A stretch of 64,000 nucleotides of DNA, from NCBI RefSeq assembly GCF_034627025.1, contig NZ_CP141048.1:1103501-1167500 (forward strand). The letters run 5' to 3'. A program made the position numbers and the translations under genes. Below the pieces are notes generated by a model, which saw only the letters and a list, made by a program, of their open reading frames with translations, searched no databases and was not told the origin of the DNA. This DNA comes from Microvirga lotononidis (lineage in GTDB: Bacteria; Pseudomonadota; Alphaproteobacteria; Rhizobiales; Beijerinckiaceae). Numbering within the stretch: position 1 is the stretch's first letter; each line of letters starts with the position of its first letter. Below are positions 40,730 to 48,892 of the stretch, one piece after another.

Positions 40730-41437
40730 ATGACTGGACCCATCAGCCAAGCCCTTGCCGATTTTCGCGCCAAGCCCCAGGCGGCCGGCTGGCTGGAGCT
40801 TCCCTTCTTCCAGGACGGAAGTGCCGAGACGGTGGCCGCCAAGGTCGACGCTGTCATCGCCTCGGGCGCCCAGGTGCTGCCGCCCCCGGAGGCCGTGTTC
40901 ACCAGCATCGCGCTGACGCCTCTCGACAGGGTCAAGGTGGTCATCCTCGGCCAGGATCCCTACCCGACGCCGGGCGATTCTCACGGCCTTGCCTTCTCCT
41001 ATCGCGGCTCCCGCCGGCTTCCGGCCTCTCTGCGCACGATCCTGACCGAGATGGCCGAGGATCTGGGTGTGCCGATGCCGAAATCGGGCGACCTGTCGAA
41101 ATGGGCAAAACAGGGCGTGCTGCTCATCAACACCGCGCTGACCGTGGAAGCCGGACAATCGGGAGCGCATATGAAATTCGGCTGGTCGGCCCTGGTCGAT
41201 CAAGCAATTGCGGCCGTCTCCGAGCGGCAGCCGGCCGCGGTCTTCCTGCTCTGGGGGGCTCCGGCCCGCAAGCGGGCGGCGCTCGTGGACCGGACGAAGC
41301 ATCTCGTGATCGAGGCCGGCCATCCTTCCCCGCTCAACCGCCTCAACGATTTCCGGGGAACCCGCCCCTTCAGCCGCGCCAATGCCTGGCTCGCCGAGAA
41401 GGGGCTGGAGCGGGTGGACTGGCGGCTGGAGCCCTGA
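40730..41437 (+). CDS. ung: uracil-DNA glycosylase (family 1)
   Basis: About 235 aa. Removes uracil from DNA as first step of base excision repair. Catalytic Asp in ILGQDPYPTPGDSHGLAFS, uracil-binding Asn in LLINTALT, and the Leu-intercalation/catalytic His loop GHPSPLN. Family 1 enzyme of normal length. Confidence 0.96.
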   Translation: MTGPISQALADFRAKPQAAGWLELPFFQDGSAETVAAKVDAVIASGAQVLPPPEAVFTSIALTPLDRVKVVILGQDPYPTPGDSHGLAFSYRGSRRLPASLRTILTEMAEDLGVPMPKSGDLSKWAKQGVLLINTALTVEAGQSGAHMKFGWSALVDQAIAAVSERQPAAVFLLWGAPARKRAALVDRTKHLVIEAGHPSPLNRLNDFRGTRPFSRANAWLAEKGLERVDWRLEP

Positions 41438-41542
41438 CATTCCGTAAAGGTCCTTGCCGAGAAACCTCTTCTGGGTCTAGGTCTCGCCGCAGCGAAGAAC
41501 GTGGTCGCGGCCGACGCAGCAGCGACGGACTTGGAGATCAGC

Positions 41543-42745
41543 ATGACGGAATCCCTCTTCGGACAGGTCGAGGCCTTTGCGGGCGACCCGATCCTCTCCC
41601 TCAACGACGCCTTCAAGGCCGATCCCCGTACCGAGAAGGTCAATCTCAGCATTGGCGTCTACACCGACGAGAAGGGCCGCATCCCGGTGCTGAGAGCCGT
41701 CAAGACGGCCTATGAGCGGACCGGCTTCGCCGAGCGGCCCTATCTGCCCATGGAAGGTCATGCGGGCTATCGCGAGGGTGTTCAGAAGCTCGTCTTCGGC
41801 GACGGCCACCCGGCCCGGGCCGAGAAGCGCATCGCCACGATCCAGACCCTCGGCGGCACGGGCGCGGTGGGCATCGCGGCCGACTTCCTCGCGAAGCACG
41901 CTCCCGGCCGCACGGTGCTGGTCAGCGACCCGACCTGGGAAAACCACCACGGCCTGTTCCAGCGCGCTGGCTTCACGACGACAACCTATCCCTATTGGGA
42001 TCGCGCCAACCGCTCGGTCGATTTCGACGGCATGGTCAAGGCGTTTGAGGCGGCCGAGAACGGCTCCATCGTGGTGCTGCAGCCGGTCTGCCACAACCCG
42101 ACCGGCGTCGATCTCGACGAGCGCCAGCAGGAGGCCGTCACCGACGTGCTCATCGCCAAGCGTCACATCGTGGTGTTCGACATGGCCTATCAGGGCTTCG
42201 GCACCAGCCTCGACGAGGATGCCGCCTTCGTGCGCCGCTATGCCCGGCGCGCGAGCTGCCTCGTGGCCAATTCCTTCTCGAAGAATTTCTCTCTCTACGG
42301 CGAGCGCTGCGGCGGTCTGAGCGTGGTCTGCCGCGACGCGGACGAAGCCGAGCGCGTGCTCGGCCAGTTGAAGCTCGCCGTGCGCCGCAGCTATTCGAGC
42401 CCGCCGATGACGGGCGGCCTTCTGGTGGCGACCGTGCTCGGCAGCGACGAGCTGCGTGCCCAATGGGCCGGCGAGGTCGAGACCATGCGCACCCGCATGG
42501 ATTCGATGCGCAAGCTGCTCGCCGAGCATATCCGCGCCCTGTCGAACGAGATCGACGTGAGCTTCCTGCTCAACCAGCGCGGCATGTTCAGCTATACGGG
42601 CTTGAGCGCCCAGCAGGTCGATACCATGCGCGAGCGCGACGGCGTGTATCTCGTGGGATCGGGCCGCATGTGCGTGGCGGGGCTGAACGAGGCGAACGTG
42701 CCCAAGGTGGCGAAGAGCTTCGTCGAGGCGCAGGCGCGGGGTTAA
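41543..42745 (+). CDS. tyrB: aromatic amino-acid aminotransferase
   Basis: About 400 aa class I/II PLP aminotransferase of the AspC/TyrB type. N-terminal PILSLNDAFKADPR, substrate Asn in CHNPTGVDL, PLP-binding Tyr/Asp in FDMAYQGFG, internal aldimine Lys in NSFSKNFSLYGERCG, and C-terminal Arg in GSGRMCVAGL. GGAG six bases upstream fixes ATG 41543. Beside it, convergent, is indolepyruvate oxidoreductase, which consumes the aryl-pyruvates this enzyme makes, so a role in aromatic amino-acid breakdown is likely. Confidence 0.9.
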   Translation: MTESLFGQVEAFAGDPILSLNDAFKADPRTEKVNLSIGVYTDEKGRIPVLRAVKTAYERTGFAERPYLPMEGHAGYREGVQKLVFGDGHPARAEKRIATIQTLGGTGAVGIAADFLAKHAPGRTVLVSDPTWENHHGLFQRAGFTTTTYPYWDRANRSVDFDGMVKAFEAAENGSIVVLQPVCHNPTGVDLDERQQEAVTDVLIAKRHIVVFDMAYQGFGTSLDEDAAFVRRYARRASCLVANSFSKNFSLYGERCGGLSVVCRDADEAERVLGQLKLAVRRSYSSPPMTGGLLVATVLGSDELRAQWAGEVETMRTRMDSMRKLLAEHIRALSNEIDVSFLLNQRGMFSYTGLSAQQVDTMRERDGVYLVGSGRMCVAGLNEANVPKVAKSFVEAQARG

Positions 42746-42762
42746 ACGAGCGTTCTATACCA

Positions 42763-42853
42763 TGTCATCACCGGCCTCGTGCCGGTGATCTCGATTGGAA
42801 GAAGCGCAGCGCTTTACATGATCGGGATGGCCGGGACAGGCCCGGCCATGACA
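42763..42853. repeat. complete palindromic intergenic repeat (91 bp)
   Basis: Two nested palindromes face each other: TGTCATCACCGG...CTCGATT and CGGGATGGCCGGG...GGCCATGACA. The second is an imperfect inverted copy of the first. It lies between convergent genes and may act as a bidirectional terminator. Half-copies at 6975 and 11935. Confidence 0.85.
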
Positions 42854-42869
42854 CGGACAGGTTCAACCT

Positions 42870-45800
42870 TTACTCCGCCGCGGCCGCCAGCGGCTGCGGC
42901 CCGGCGCGGAACTTCGTCAGGAGATCGGCCTCCTCCGCCTTCGCGGCTTTCAGATTCCGTTCCTTGATGTGACCGAAGCCGCGGATCTTCTGCGGAACGG
43001 CGGCAAGACCCAGAGCCACGGCATGATTGCCGGCATTCAGCTTCGCGACGATTTCCTCGATCACGCCCTCGAATTCGCGGATCAGCTGGCGCTCGGTGCG
43101 GCGCTCGTCCGTATAACCGAAGACGTCGAGCGGCGTCCCGCGCAGGGATTTCAGGCCTGCAAGAACCCGGAAGGCCTTCATCATCCACGGCCCGAAGCTC
43201 ATCTTCTTCGGAAGACCCGTCACCGGATCCTTCCTGGCGAGCAACGGCGGGGCGAGGTGGAATTCGTAGCGCAGGTTGTCGCCCTCGAAGGCCGACGCGA
43301 CCTGCTTCTCGAAATTGCCGTTCGTGTAGAGACGCGCCACCTCGTACTCGTCCTTGTAGGCCATGAGCTTGAACAGCGAACGCGCCACGGCATCGGTGAG
43401 CGCGGTCGAGCCGGGCACGGCCTTGTCTTCCGCTGAGCGGACACGCTCGACAAGGTTGCGGTAACGGCGGCCGTAGCGCCTGCTCTGGTAGCCGGAAAGG
43501 AACGTCACACGCCGCTCGATCACTTCGTCCAAGGTCTCGGACAGCTTGCGCGATTCCGTCGGCGCCTTCAGCTCGCTCATCATGGCGGCGATCAGCTCGG
43601 GCTCGGCCGCCGCGCGGCGGCCCCAGCTGAAGGCGGCAAGGTTCATCTTCACCGCCTCGCCGTTGAGCTCGATCGCCTTCTCGATGGCAGCCCCCGAGAG
43701 CGGAACGCGGCCAGCCTGATAGGCATAGCCCAGCATGAACATGTTCGCCGCGATGGCATTGCCGAGAAGCGCCGTCGCAATCGCCGTCGCGTCGACGAAG
43801 GACACGCCGTCCGCTCCCGCCGTCGACCGGATCGCGCGCTTGAGGCGCTCGGTCGGAAGCGAGAAGTCGGCATTGCGGGTGAACTCGCCCGGCATGACCT
43901 CCGCCGTGTTCACCACGAGCGCGGTCTGCCCCTCCTTCACGGAGGCCAGCACCTTCTTGGTGCCCGTGACCACGAGATCGCAGCCGAGCACGAGATGAGC
44001 CGATTCGGCGCTCACGCGGATGGCGTGGATGTCGTCCTGGTTGTTGGCGAGCCGCACATGGCTGTAGACCGCGCCGCCCTTCTGGGCGAGGCCCGCCATG
44101 TCGATCATGCCCAGGCCCTTGCCTTCGAGATGGGCCGCCATGCCGAGGATCGCCCCGATGGTCACGACGCCCGTGCCGCCGACGCCCGTGACGATCACGT
44201 TGAACGTGCGGTCGATCGGCGGGATCGCCGGATCGGGCAGCGGCTTGAACGCTTTGCCATCCGTCGACACCGTCTCGGGAGCGGCCTTCCTGACCTTGGC
44301 GCCATGCACCGTCACGAAGGACGGGCAGAAGCCCTGGACGCAGGAGAAATCCTTGTTGCAGTTCGACTGGTCGATCTGGCGCTTGCGGCCGAATTCGGTC
44401 TCGACCGGCTGCACGGCGACGCAGTTCGACTGAACCGAGCAATCGCCGCAGGCCTCGCAGACGAGATCGTTGATGATCACGCGCTTGTCAGGATCAGGGA
44501 ACTCGCCGCGCTTGCGGCGGCGGCGTTTCTCGGACGCGCAGGTCTGATCGTAGATCATCACCGTCACGCCGGGCGCTTCCGCCAATTGCCGCTGGACCGC
44601 GTCGAGCTCGCTGCGGTGATGGATCGTCATTCCGGTCGGCCAGCGGATCTCCTTCGGGTATTTGTGCGGCTCGTCGGTGACGAGCGCGATGCGCTCCACG
44701 CCTTCCTCGCGCACCTGACGGGCAATCATGTCGACGGTGAGCCCGCCCTCGTGCTTCTGCCCGCCCGTCATGGCGACCGCGTCGTTGAAGAGGATCTTGT
44801 AGGTGACGTTGGTCTTGGTGTGGATCGCCCAGCGCAGGGCCAGAACGCCGGAATGGTTGTAGGTGCCGTCCCCGAGGTTTTGGAACACGTGGCCGCGCTT
44901 GGAGAACGGCGCCTCGCCGATCCAGTTCGCGCCTTCGCCGCCCATCTGGGTGAAGCCCTCGGTGGAGCGGTCCATCCACTGCACCATGTAGTGGCAGCCG
45001 ATGCCCGCATAGGCTCGCATGCCGTCGGGCACCTTCGTGGAGGAATTGTGCGGGCAGCCTGAGCAGAAATGCGGCACGCGGGTGGCCACGTCGCCGGTCG
45101 TCGTCAGCACCTCCTGCGCATGGCGAAGACGCGCCACGCGACCGCGCAGATCGTCGTTGTTGTGATAGGCGAGCAGCCGCTCGCCGATGACGACGGCGAT
45201 GTCGTTGGGATCGAGCGCGCCCTTCACGGGGAAGAGCCAGCGGCCTTCCTCATCCTTCTTGCCGATGCAGAGGGGCTGGTTGGCGGTGCCGTAAAGCTCC
45301 TCGCGCAGCTGCACCTCGATGAGGGAGCGCTTCTCCTCGACCACGATGACCTTGTCGAGCCCGCGCGCGAAATCCACGAGTTCGGTTTGCGAGAGCGGCC
45401 AGGGACAGGCGACCTTGTAGAGGCGAAGGCCCATGTCGTTCGCCTTCACCTCGTCGAGGCCGAGTTCGTCGAGGGCCTGGCGCACGTCGAGATATGACTT
45501 GCCGACCGTGATGATGCCGATCTTCGGGTTGCGGCCGCCGGACAGGACGATGCGGTTGAGGTTGTTGGCGCGCACGAAGGCCAGCATGGCGTCGCGCTTG
45601 AAATCCTGAAGCCGCGCCTCCTGGTCGAGCACGCCGTCGCGGTTGCGGATGTTGAGGCCGCCCGGCGGCAGGGTGAAATCATCCGGGATGACGATCTTCA
45701 CCCGGTCGAGCGAAGCATCGACGGAGGCGGTCGATTCGATGTTGTCCTTCACGCATTTGAACGCGACCCAGGTGCCGCAGAAACGGCTCATGGCATAGCC

Positions 45801-46370
45801 GTAGAGGCCGTAATCGAGAATTTCCTGAACGCCCGCCGGGTTCAGGATCGGGATCATCACGTCGACGAAATGGAACTCGGACTGGTGTGCGACGGTGGAG
45901 GACTCCGCCGTGTGGTCGTCGCCCATCAGGGCGAGCACGCCGCCATGCGTCGAAGATCCCGCCATATTGGCATGGCGGAACACGTCGCCGGAGCGGTCGA
46001 CACCGGGGCCCTTGCCGTACCAGAGGCCGAAGACGCCGTCATACTTGCCGTCGCCCCGGATCTCCGCCTGTTGCGAGCCCCAGACGGCCGTGGCCGCGAG
46101 CTCCTCGTTGAGGCCGGGCTGGAAGACGATGTTGGAGGCGTCCAGCCACTTCCGGGCGCGCCAGAGATTCTGGTCGAGACCGCCGATGGGCGAGCCGCGA
46201 TAGCCGGAGACGAACCCAGCCGTGCTGAGGCCCGCCAGCCTGTCCCGCTCGCGCTGCATGAGCAGCATGCGTACGACCGCCTGCGTGCCGGTAATGAAAA
46301 CGTGATCCTTGGAAAGATCGTATTTGTCGTCGAGCGTTACGCTGCGGAGCGCACCATGACCGTCGGCCAT
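42870..46370 (-). CDS. indolepyruvate ferredoxin oxidoreductase (fused IorA-IorB type)
   Basis: About 1166 aa, a single-chain fusion. N-terminal alpha part with the pyruvate:ferredoxin-like TPP domain (about 30-640; GTQAVVRMLLMQRERD, GIGCHYMVQW, EGANWIGEAPF, FNDAVAMTGGQKHEGG), 4Fe-4S cysteines at CEACGDC and CNKDFSC, and a C-terminal gamma/beta part (VTGVGGTGVVTIGAILGMAA). Oxidatively decarboxylates indolepyruvate, phenylpyruvate or hydroxyphenylpyruvate to aryl-acetyl-CoA. AGGAGG precedes the start. An inverted-repeat operator lies 61 bases upstream. Confidence 0.9.
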   Translation of the reverse strand: MADGHGALRSVTLDDKYDLSKDHVFITGTQAVVRMLLMQRERDRLAGLSTAGFVSGYRGSPIGGLDQNLWRARKWLDASNIVFQPGLNEELAATAVWGSQQAEIRGDGKYDGVFGLWYGKGPGVDRSGDVFRHANMAGSSTHGGVLALMGDDHTAESSTVAHQSEFHFVDVMIPILNPAGVQEILDYGLYGYAMSRFCGTWVAFKCVKDNIESTASVDASLDRVKIVIPDDFTLPPGGLNIRNRDGVLDQEARLQDFKRDAMLAFVRANNLNRIVLSGGRNPKIGIITVGKSYLDVRQALDELGLDEVKANDMGLRLYKVACPWPLSQTELVDFARGLDKVIVVEEKRSLIEVQLREELYGTANQPLCIGKKDEEGRWLFPVKGALDPNDIAVVIGERLLAYHNNDDLRGRVARLRHAQEVLTTTGDVATRVPHFCSGCPHNSSTKVPDGMRAYAGIGCHYMVQWMDRSTEGFTQMGGEGANWIGEAPFSKRGHVFQNLGDGTYNHSGVLALRWAIHTKTNVTYKILFNDAVAMTGGQKHEGGLTVDMIARQVREEGVERIALVTDEPHKYPKEIRWPTGMTIHHRSELDAVQRQLAEAPGVTVMIYDQTCASEKRRRRKRGEFPDPDKRVIINDLVCEACGDCSVQSNCVAVQPVETEFGRKRQIDQSNCNKDFSCVQGFCPSFVTVHGAKVRKAAPETVSTDGKAFKPLPDPAIPPIDRTFNVIVTGVGGTGVVTIGAILGMAAHLEGKGLGMIDMAGLAQKGGAVYSHVRLANNQDDIHAIRVSAESAHLVLGCDLVVTGTKKVLASVKEGQTALVVNTAEVMPGEFTRNADFSLPTERLKRAIRSTAGADGVSFVDATAIATALLGNAIAANMFMLGYAYQAGRVPLSGAAIEKAIELNGEAVKMNLAAFSWGRRAAAEPELIAAMMSELKAPTESRKLSETLDEVIERRVTFLSGYQSRRYGRRYRNLVERVRSAEDKAVPGSTALTDAVARSLFKLMAYKDEYEVARLYTNGNFEKQVASAFEGDNLRYEFHLAPPLLARKDPVTGLPKKMSFGPWMMKAFRVLAGLKSLRGTPLDVFGYTDERRTERQLIREFEGVIEEIVAKLNAGNHAVALGLAAVPQKIRGFGHIKERNLKAAKAEEADLLTKFRAGPQPLAAAAE

Positions 46371-46430
46371 TACCCGTTATCCTCCTGGAGCGTCTTGCTC
46401 CGCTGCCGGTGTTCCGGTCTTCTTTTGTGA

Positions 46431-46453
46431 ATATGTCAGTAATGCTGACATAT
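46431..46453. promoter_or_regulatory. perfect 9-bp inverted repeat, probable operator between ior and zevA-like gene
   Basis: ATATGTCAG-TAATG-CTGACATAT, 61-83 bases upstream of the ior start and about 115 upstream of the DUF1007 start. On the minus strand TTGACG lies at 46470-46465, so the repeat covers the expected promoter spacer. The symmetry suits a dimeric TetR-, GntR- or LacI-class repressor. Confidence 0.7.
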
Positions 46454-46567
46454 CTTCCAAAGGCCGTCAATCGAGCGCCTTCGTTTCGCCTCTGTTAACC
46501 ATGAAACCCTCATACCGCTTCCAGGATCCCGGCCTTAAGCCGGACGTCATTGTTCCAGGGTCGACGC

Positions 46568-47209
46568 ATGACACGCCATCTCGGACTGATATCGGCCCTG
46601 GCGGCCTTGAGCCTGAGCTTGGCTTCCCCAGCTCTGGCGCACCCCCATGTGTGGGTAACGGCCAAGGCGGAGGTCGTATTCGCCCCCGACGGCAAGGTGA
46701 CGGGCGTGCGCCACCACTGGACCTTCGACGAGGCCTATACGGCCTACGTCACGCAGGGGCTCGACAAGGACAGCGACGGCAAGCTGACGCCGGAGGAGCT
46801 CCAGGAACTCGCGGACGAGAATGCCGCCTCCCTGAACGAATTCGACTATTTCACCGTGCTCAAGGCCCGCGGCAAGCCGCAGAGTTTCGACCCGCCGCGC
46901 GAGGCCCGGATGAGCATGGAGAAGAACCAGGTCGCCATGTCGTTCTTCCTGCCGCTCAAGGCCCCCGCGCTCCCCTCGGGAGCCGTGTCGATCGAGATCG
47001 AGGACCCGACCTTCTTCGTCTATTTCAGCCTCTCCGAGGGTCAGGCCGCCATCTCGCTCGCCAATGCGCCTCAAGGCTGCGTGACGAGTATCGCCAAGGC
47101 CAGGCCGCTCGATGCCAGCATGCAGCAGATCCTGCAGAACGAGGGGGCCATCCAGCCTCAGGATATCGGCATCGAATATTCCAACAGGGCCATCATCGCA
47201 TGTCCCTGA
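46568..47209 (+). CDS. DUF1007 periplasmic metal-binding protein (ZevA-like)
   Basis: About 213 aa with a signal peptide (LGLISALAALSLSLASPALA). The mature N-terminus begins HPHVWVTA, a candidate metal site, and an EF-hand-like KDSDGKLTPEEL occurs near residue 75. DUF1007 proteins accompany NicO transporters; in Haemophilus influenzae the pair ZevA-ZevB assists zinc acquisition. The last 10 bases overlap the next gene. ATG 46568 chosen; the earlier in-frame start at 46550 would extend the signal peptide. Confidence 0.88.
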   Translation: MTRHLGLISALAALSLSLASPALAHPHVWVTAKAEVVFAPDGKVTGVRHHWTFDEAYTAYVTQGLDKDSDGKLTPEELQELADENAASLNEFDYFTVLKARGKPQSFDPPREARMSMEKNQVAMSFFLPLKAPALPSGAVSIEIEDPTFFVYFSLSEGQAAISLANAPQGCVTSIAKARPLDASMQQILQNEGAIQPQDIGIEYSNRAIIACP

Positions 47210-48213
47210 CGTCAGACACTCCTATGCTTCCAAGCGCCGCTCGCGCGCCGCTCGGGCGACGGCTCGGCCTGATGCTCGCGGCCGTCGCAATCATCGCCTT
47301 AGGCATGGGGCTGATCGGACTGTGGCTCGGACCTGTCGGCAAGCCGCCGCCGCGCAACCCCTTCGGCATGGGCCTGCGGGAGGCGACGCCGTCGGGCAGC
47401 ATCGGAGCCTGGATCCTGTCCGTGCAATCCGGCTTCTACGGAAGCCTCCAGGCGGGGGTGCGCGCCATGAAGGAGAACGGCTCCGCCCTCTCCTCCCTCC
47501 TGCTCGTCGGCTTCGCCTACGGGGTCTTCCATGCGGCCGGACCAGGACATGGCAAGGGGGTGATCTCGGCCTATCTCGTGGCCGACGACAAGGCCCTGCG
47601 GAAGGGTTTCACCCTGAGCCTCGCGGCCGCCCTCGTGCAGGCGCTGGTCGCCATCGGCATCGTGTCGATCGTGAACCTCGCGCTGCGGGCAACGGCCTCC
47701 ACCATGAACAAGCTTGCCATGAATATCGAGGTGGCGAGCTTCGTCGCCGTGGCCCTGCTCGGCGCCGTCATCACCTGGCGCAAGGCCGGCAAGGTGCTGG
47801 GCGTCATGGCGCTCGCCCGCAATCCCTATGCCGCCGTGCAGGAGGATTGCGACCACGTCCACATGCCGCCTCCGCAGGAACTCGGCCGCCTGACCCGCTG
47901 GCGCGACATGGCCGGGGTAGCGATCGCCGCCGGCATCCGTCCCTGCGCGGGCGCCCTCATCGTCCTGGTCTTCGCCCTGTCGCAGGGGCTCTTCGCGGCC
48001 GGCGTCGCGGCGACCTTCGCCATGGCGCTCGGCACGGCGCTGACCACCGGAGCCATCGCGGCGCTCGCGGTCTTCTTCAAGGCCATGGCCCTGCGGGTCG
48101 CCGGAGGGCGGGGAGCCTCGGGGGCCGTGGCCATCGCGGGCCTCGAGCTCCTGGCCGCCGCCTTCGTGCTGGTCCTGGGCGCGAGCCTTCTCTATGGGCT
48201 GTGGGCGGGGTAG
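47200..48213 (+). CDS. NicO/RcnA-family metal transporter (ZevB-like)
   Basis: About 337 aa inner-membrane protein. Six or seven hydrophobic segments, with family motifs HAAGPGHGKG and GIRPCAGALI, and a cytoplasmic loop rich in acid/His (EDCDHVHMPPP). NicO/HoxN-like proteins move Ni or Co; with a DUF1007 partner the family is linked to zinc import. ATG 47200 overlaps the DUF1007 stop by 10 bases, so the two are translated together. Confidence 0.88.
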   Translation: MSLTSDTPMLPSAARAPLGRRLGLMLAAVAIIALGMGLIGLWLGPVGKPPPRNPFGMGLREATPSGSIGAWILSVQSGFYGSLQAGVRAMKENGSALSSLLLVGFAYGVFHAAGPGHGKGVISAYLVADDKALRKGFTLSLAAALVQALVAIGIVSIVNLALRATASTMNKLAMNIEVASFVAVALLGAVITWRKAGKVLGVMALARNPYAAVQEDCDHVHMPPPQELGRLTRWRDMAGVAIAAGIRPCAGALIVLVFALSQGLFAAGVAATFAMALGTALTTGAIAALAVFFKAMALRVAGGRGASGAVAIAGLELLAAAFVLVLGASLLYGLWAG

Positions 48214-48220
48214 GGATCGG

Positions 48221-48853
48221 CTATCGCCTTGCTTCGAACGCCATCCTCACCGCGAGGCCGCCCAGCACGGTGCCCATAAGCCAGCGCTGCGTCACCATCC
48301 AGCGGGGGCGGGTCGCCAGGAACACGGCAATCGATCCGGCCATAACGGTGATGACGGAATTCACGCTGACGCTGATGACGATCTGGGTAAAGCCGAGAAC
48401 AACGGATTGCATCAGCACGCTGCCCTGTTCGGGACTGATGAACTGAGGCAGGAGCGACAGGTACATCACGGCGATCTTCGGATTGAGCAGGTTCGTCAGA
48501 AGCCCCATCATGAACAGCCTGCGCGGGCTGTCCTTGGGAAGACCCTTGACCTGAAAGGGCGAGCGTCCGCCGGGCCTGACCGCCTGCCATGCCAGGTAAA
48601 GAAGGTAGGCTGCGCCGCCGAAGCGCAGCGCATCATACGCATAGGGCACGGCCAGCACGAGCGCCGTGATGCCGAAGGCCGCACACAGCATGTAGACCAC
48701 GAAGCCGACAGCTACGCCCGCGAGGGAGATGAAGCCGGCCGCGCGTCCCTGGGAGATGGATCGGGACACGAGGTAGATCATGTTCGGTCCAGGCGTCAGC
48801 ACCATTCCGAGCGCAACCAGGGCAAAGGCGACGAGGCTTGTGGATTCTGGCAT
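48221..48853 (-). CDS. LysE/RhtB-family exporter
   Basis: About 210 aa with six hydrophobic segments; the N-terminal LVALGMVLTPGPNMIYLVSR and the NLLNPKIAVMYLSLLPQF helix define LysE/RhtB amino-acid exporters. Substrate unpredicted (homoserine, threonine and cysteine derivatives are typical). AAGGAG lies seven bases before the ATG. Convergent with the ZevB-like gene. Confidence 0.9.
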   Translation of the reverse strand: MPESTSLVAFALVALGMVLTPGPNMIYLVSRSISQGRAAGFISLAGVAVGFVVYMLCAAFGITALVLAVPYAYDALRFGGAAYLLYLAWQAVRPGGRSPFQVKGLPKDSPRRLFMMGLLTNLLNPKIAVMYLSLLPQFISPEQGSVLMQSVVLGFTQIVISVSVNSVITVMAGSIAVFLATRPRWMVTQRWLMGTVLGGLAVRMAFEARR

Positions 48854-48892
48854 GGATAAGCTCCTTCACTGACCCTGTATCGAATGTCCGAC

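Noticed and set aside
43995..45062. long plus-strand frame antisense to indolepyruvate oxidoreductase
   Set aside because: Low-complexity, Arg/Ala/Leu-rich translation with no family features; the minus-strand gene has all expected motifs.
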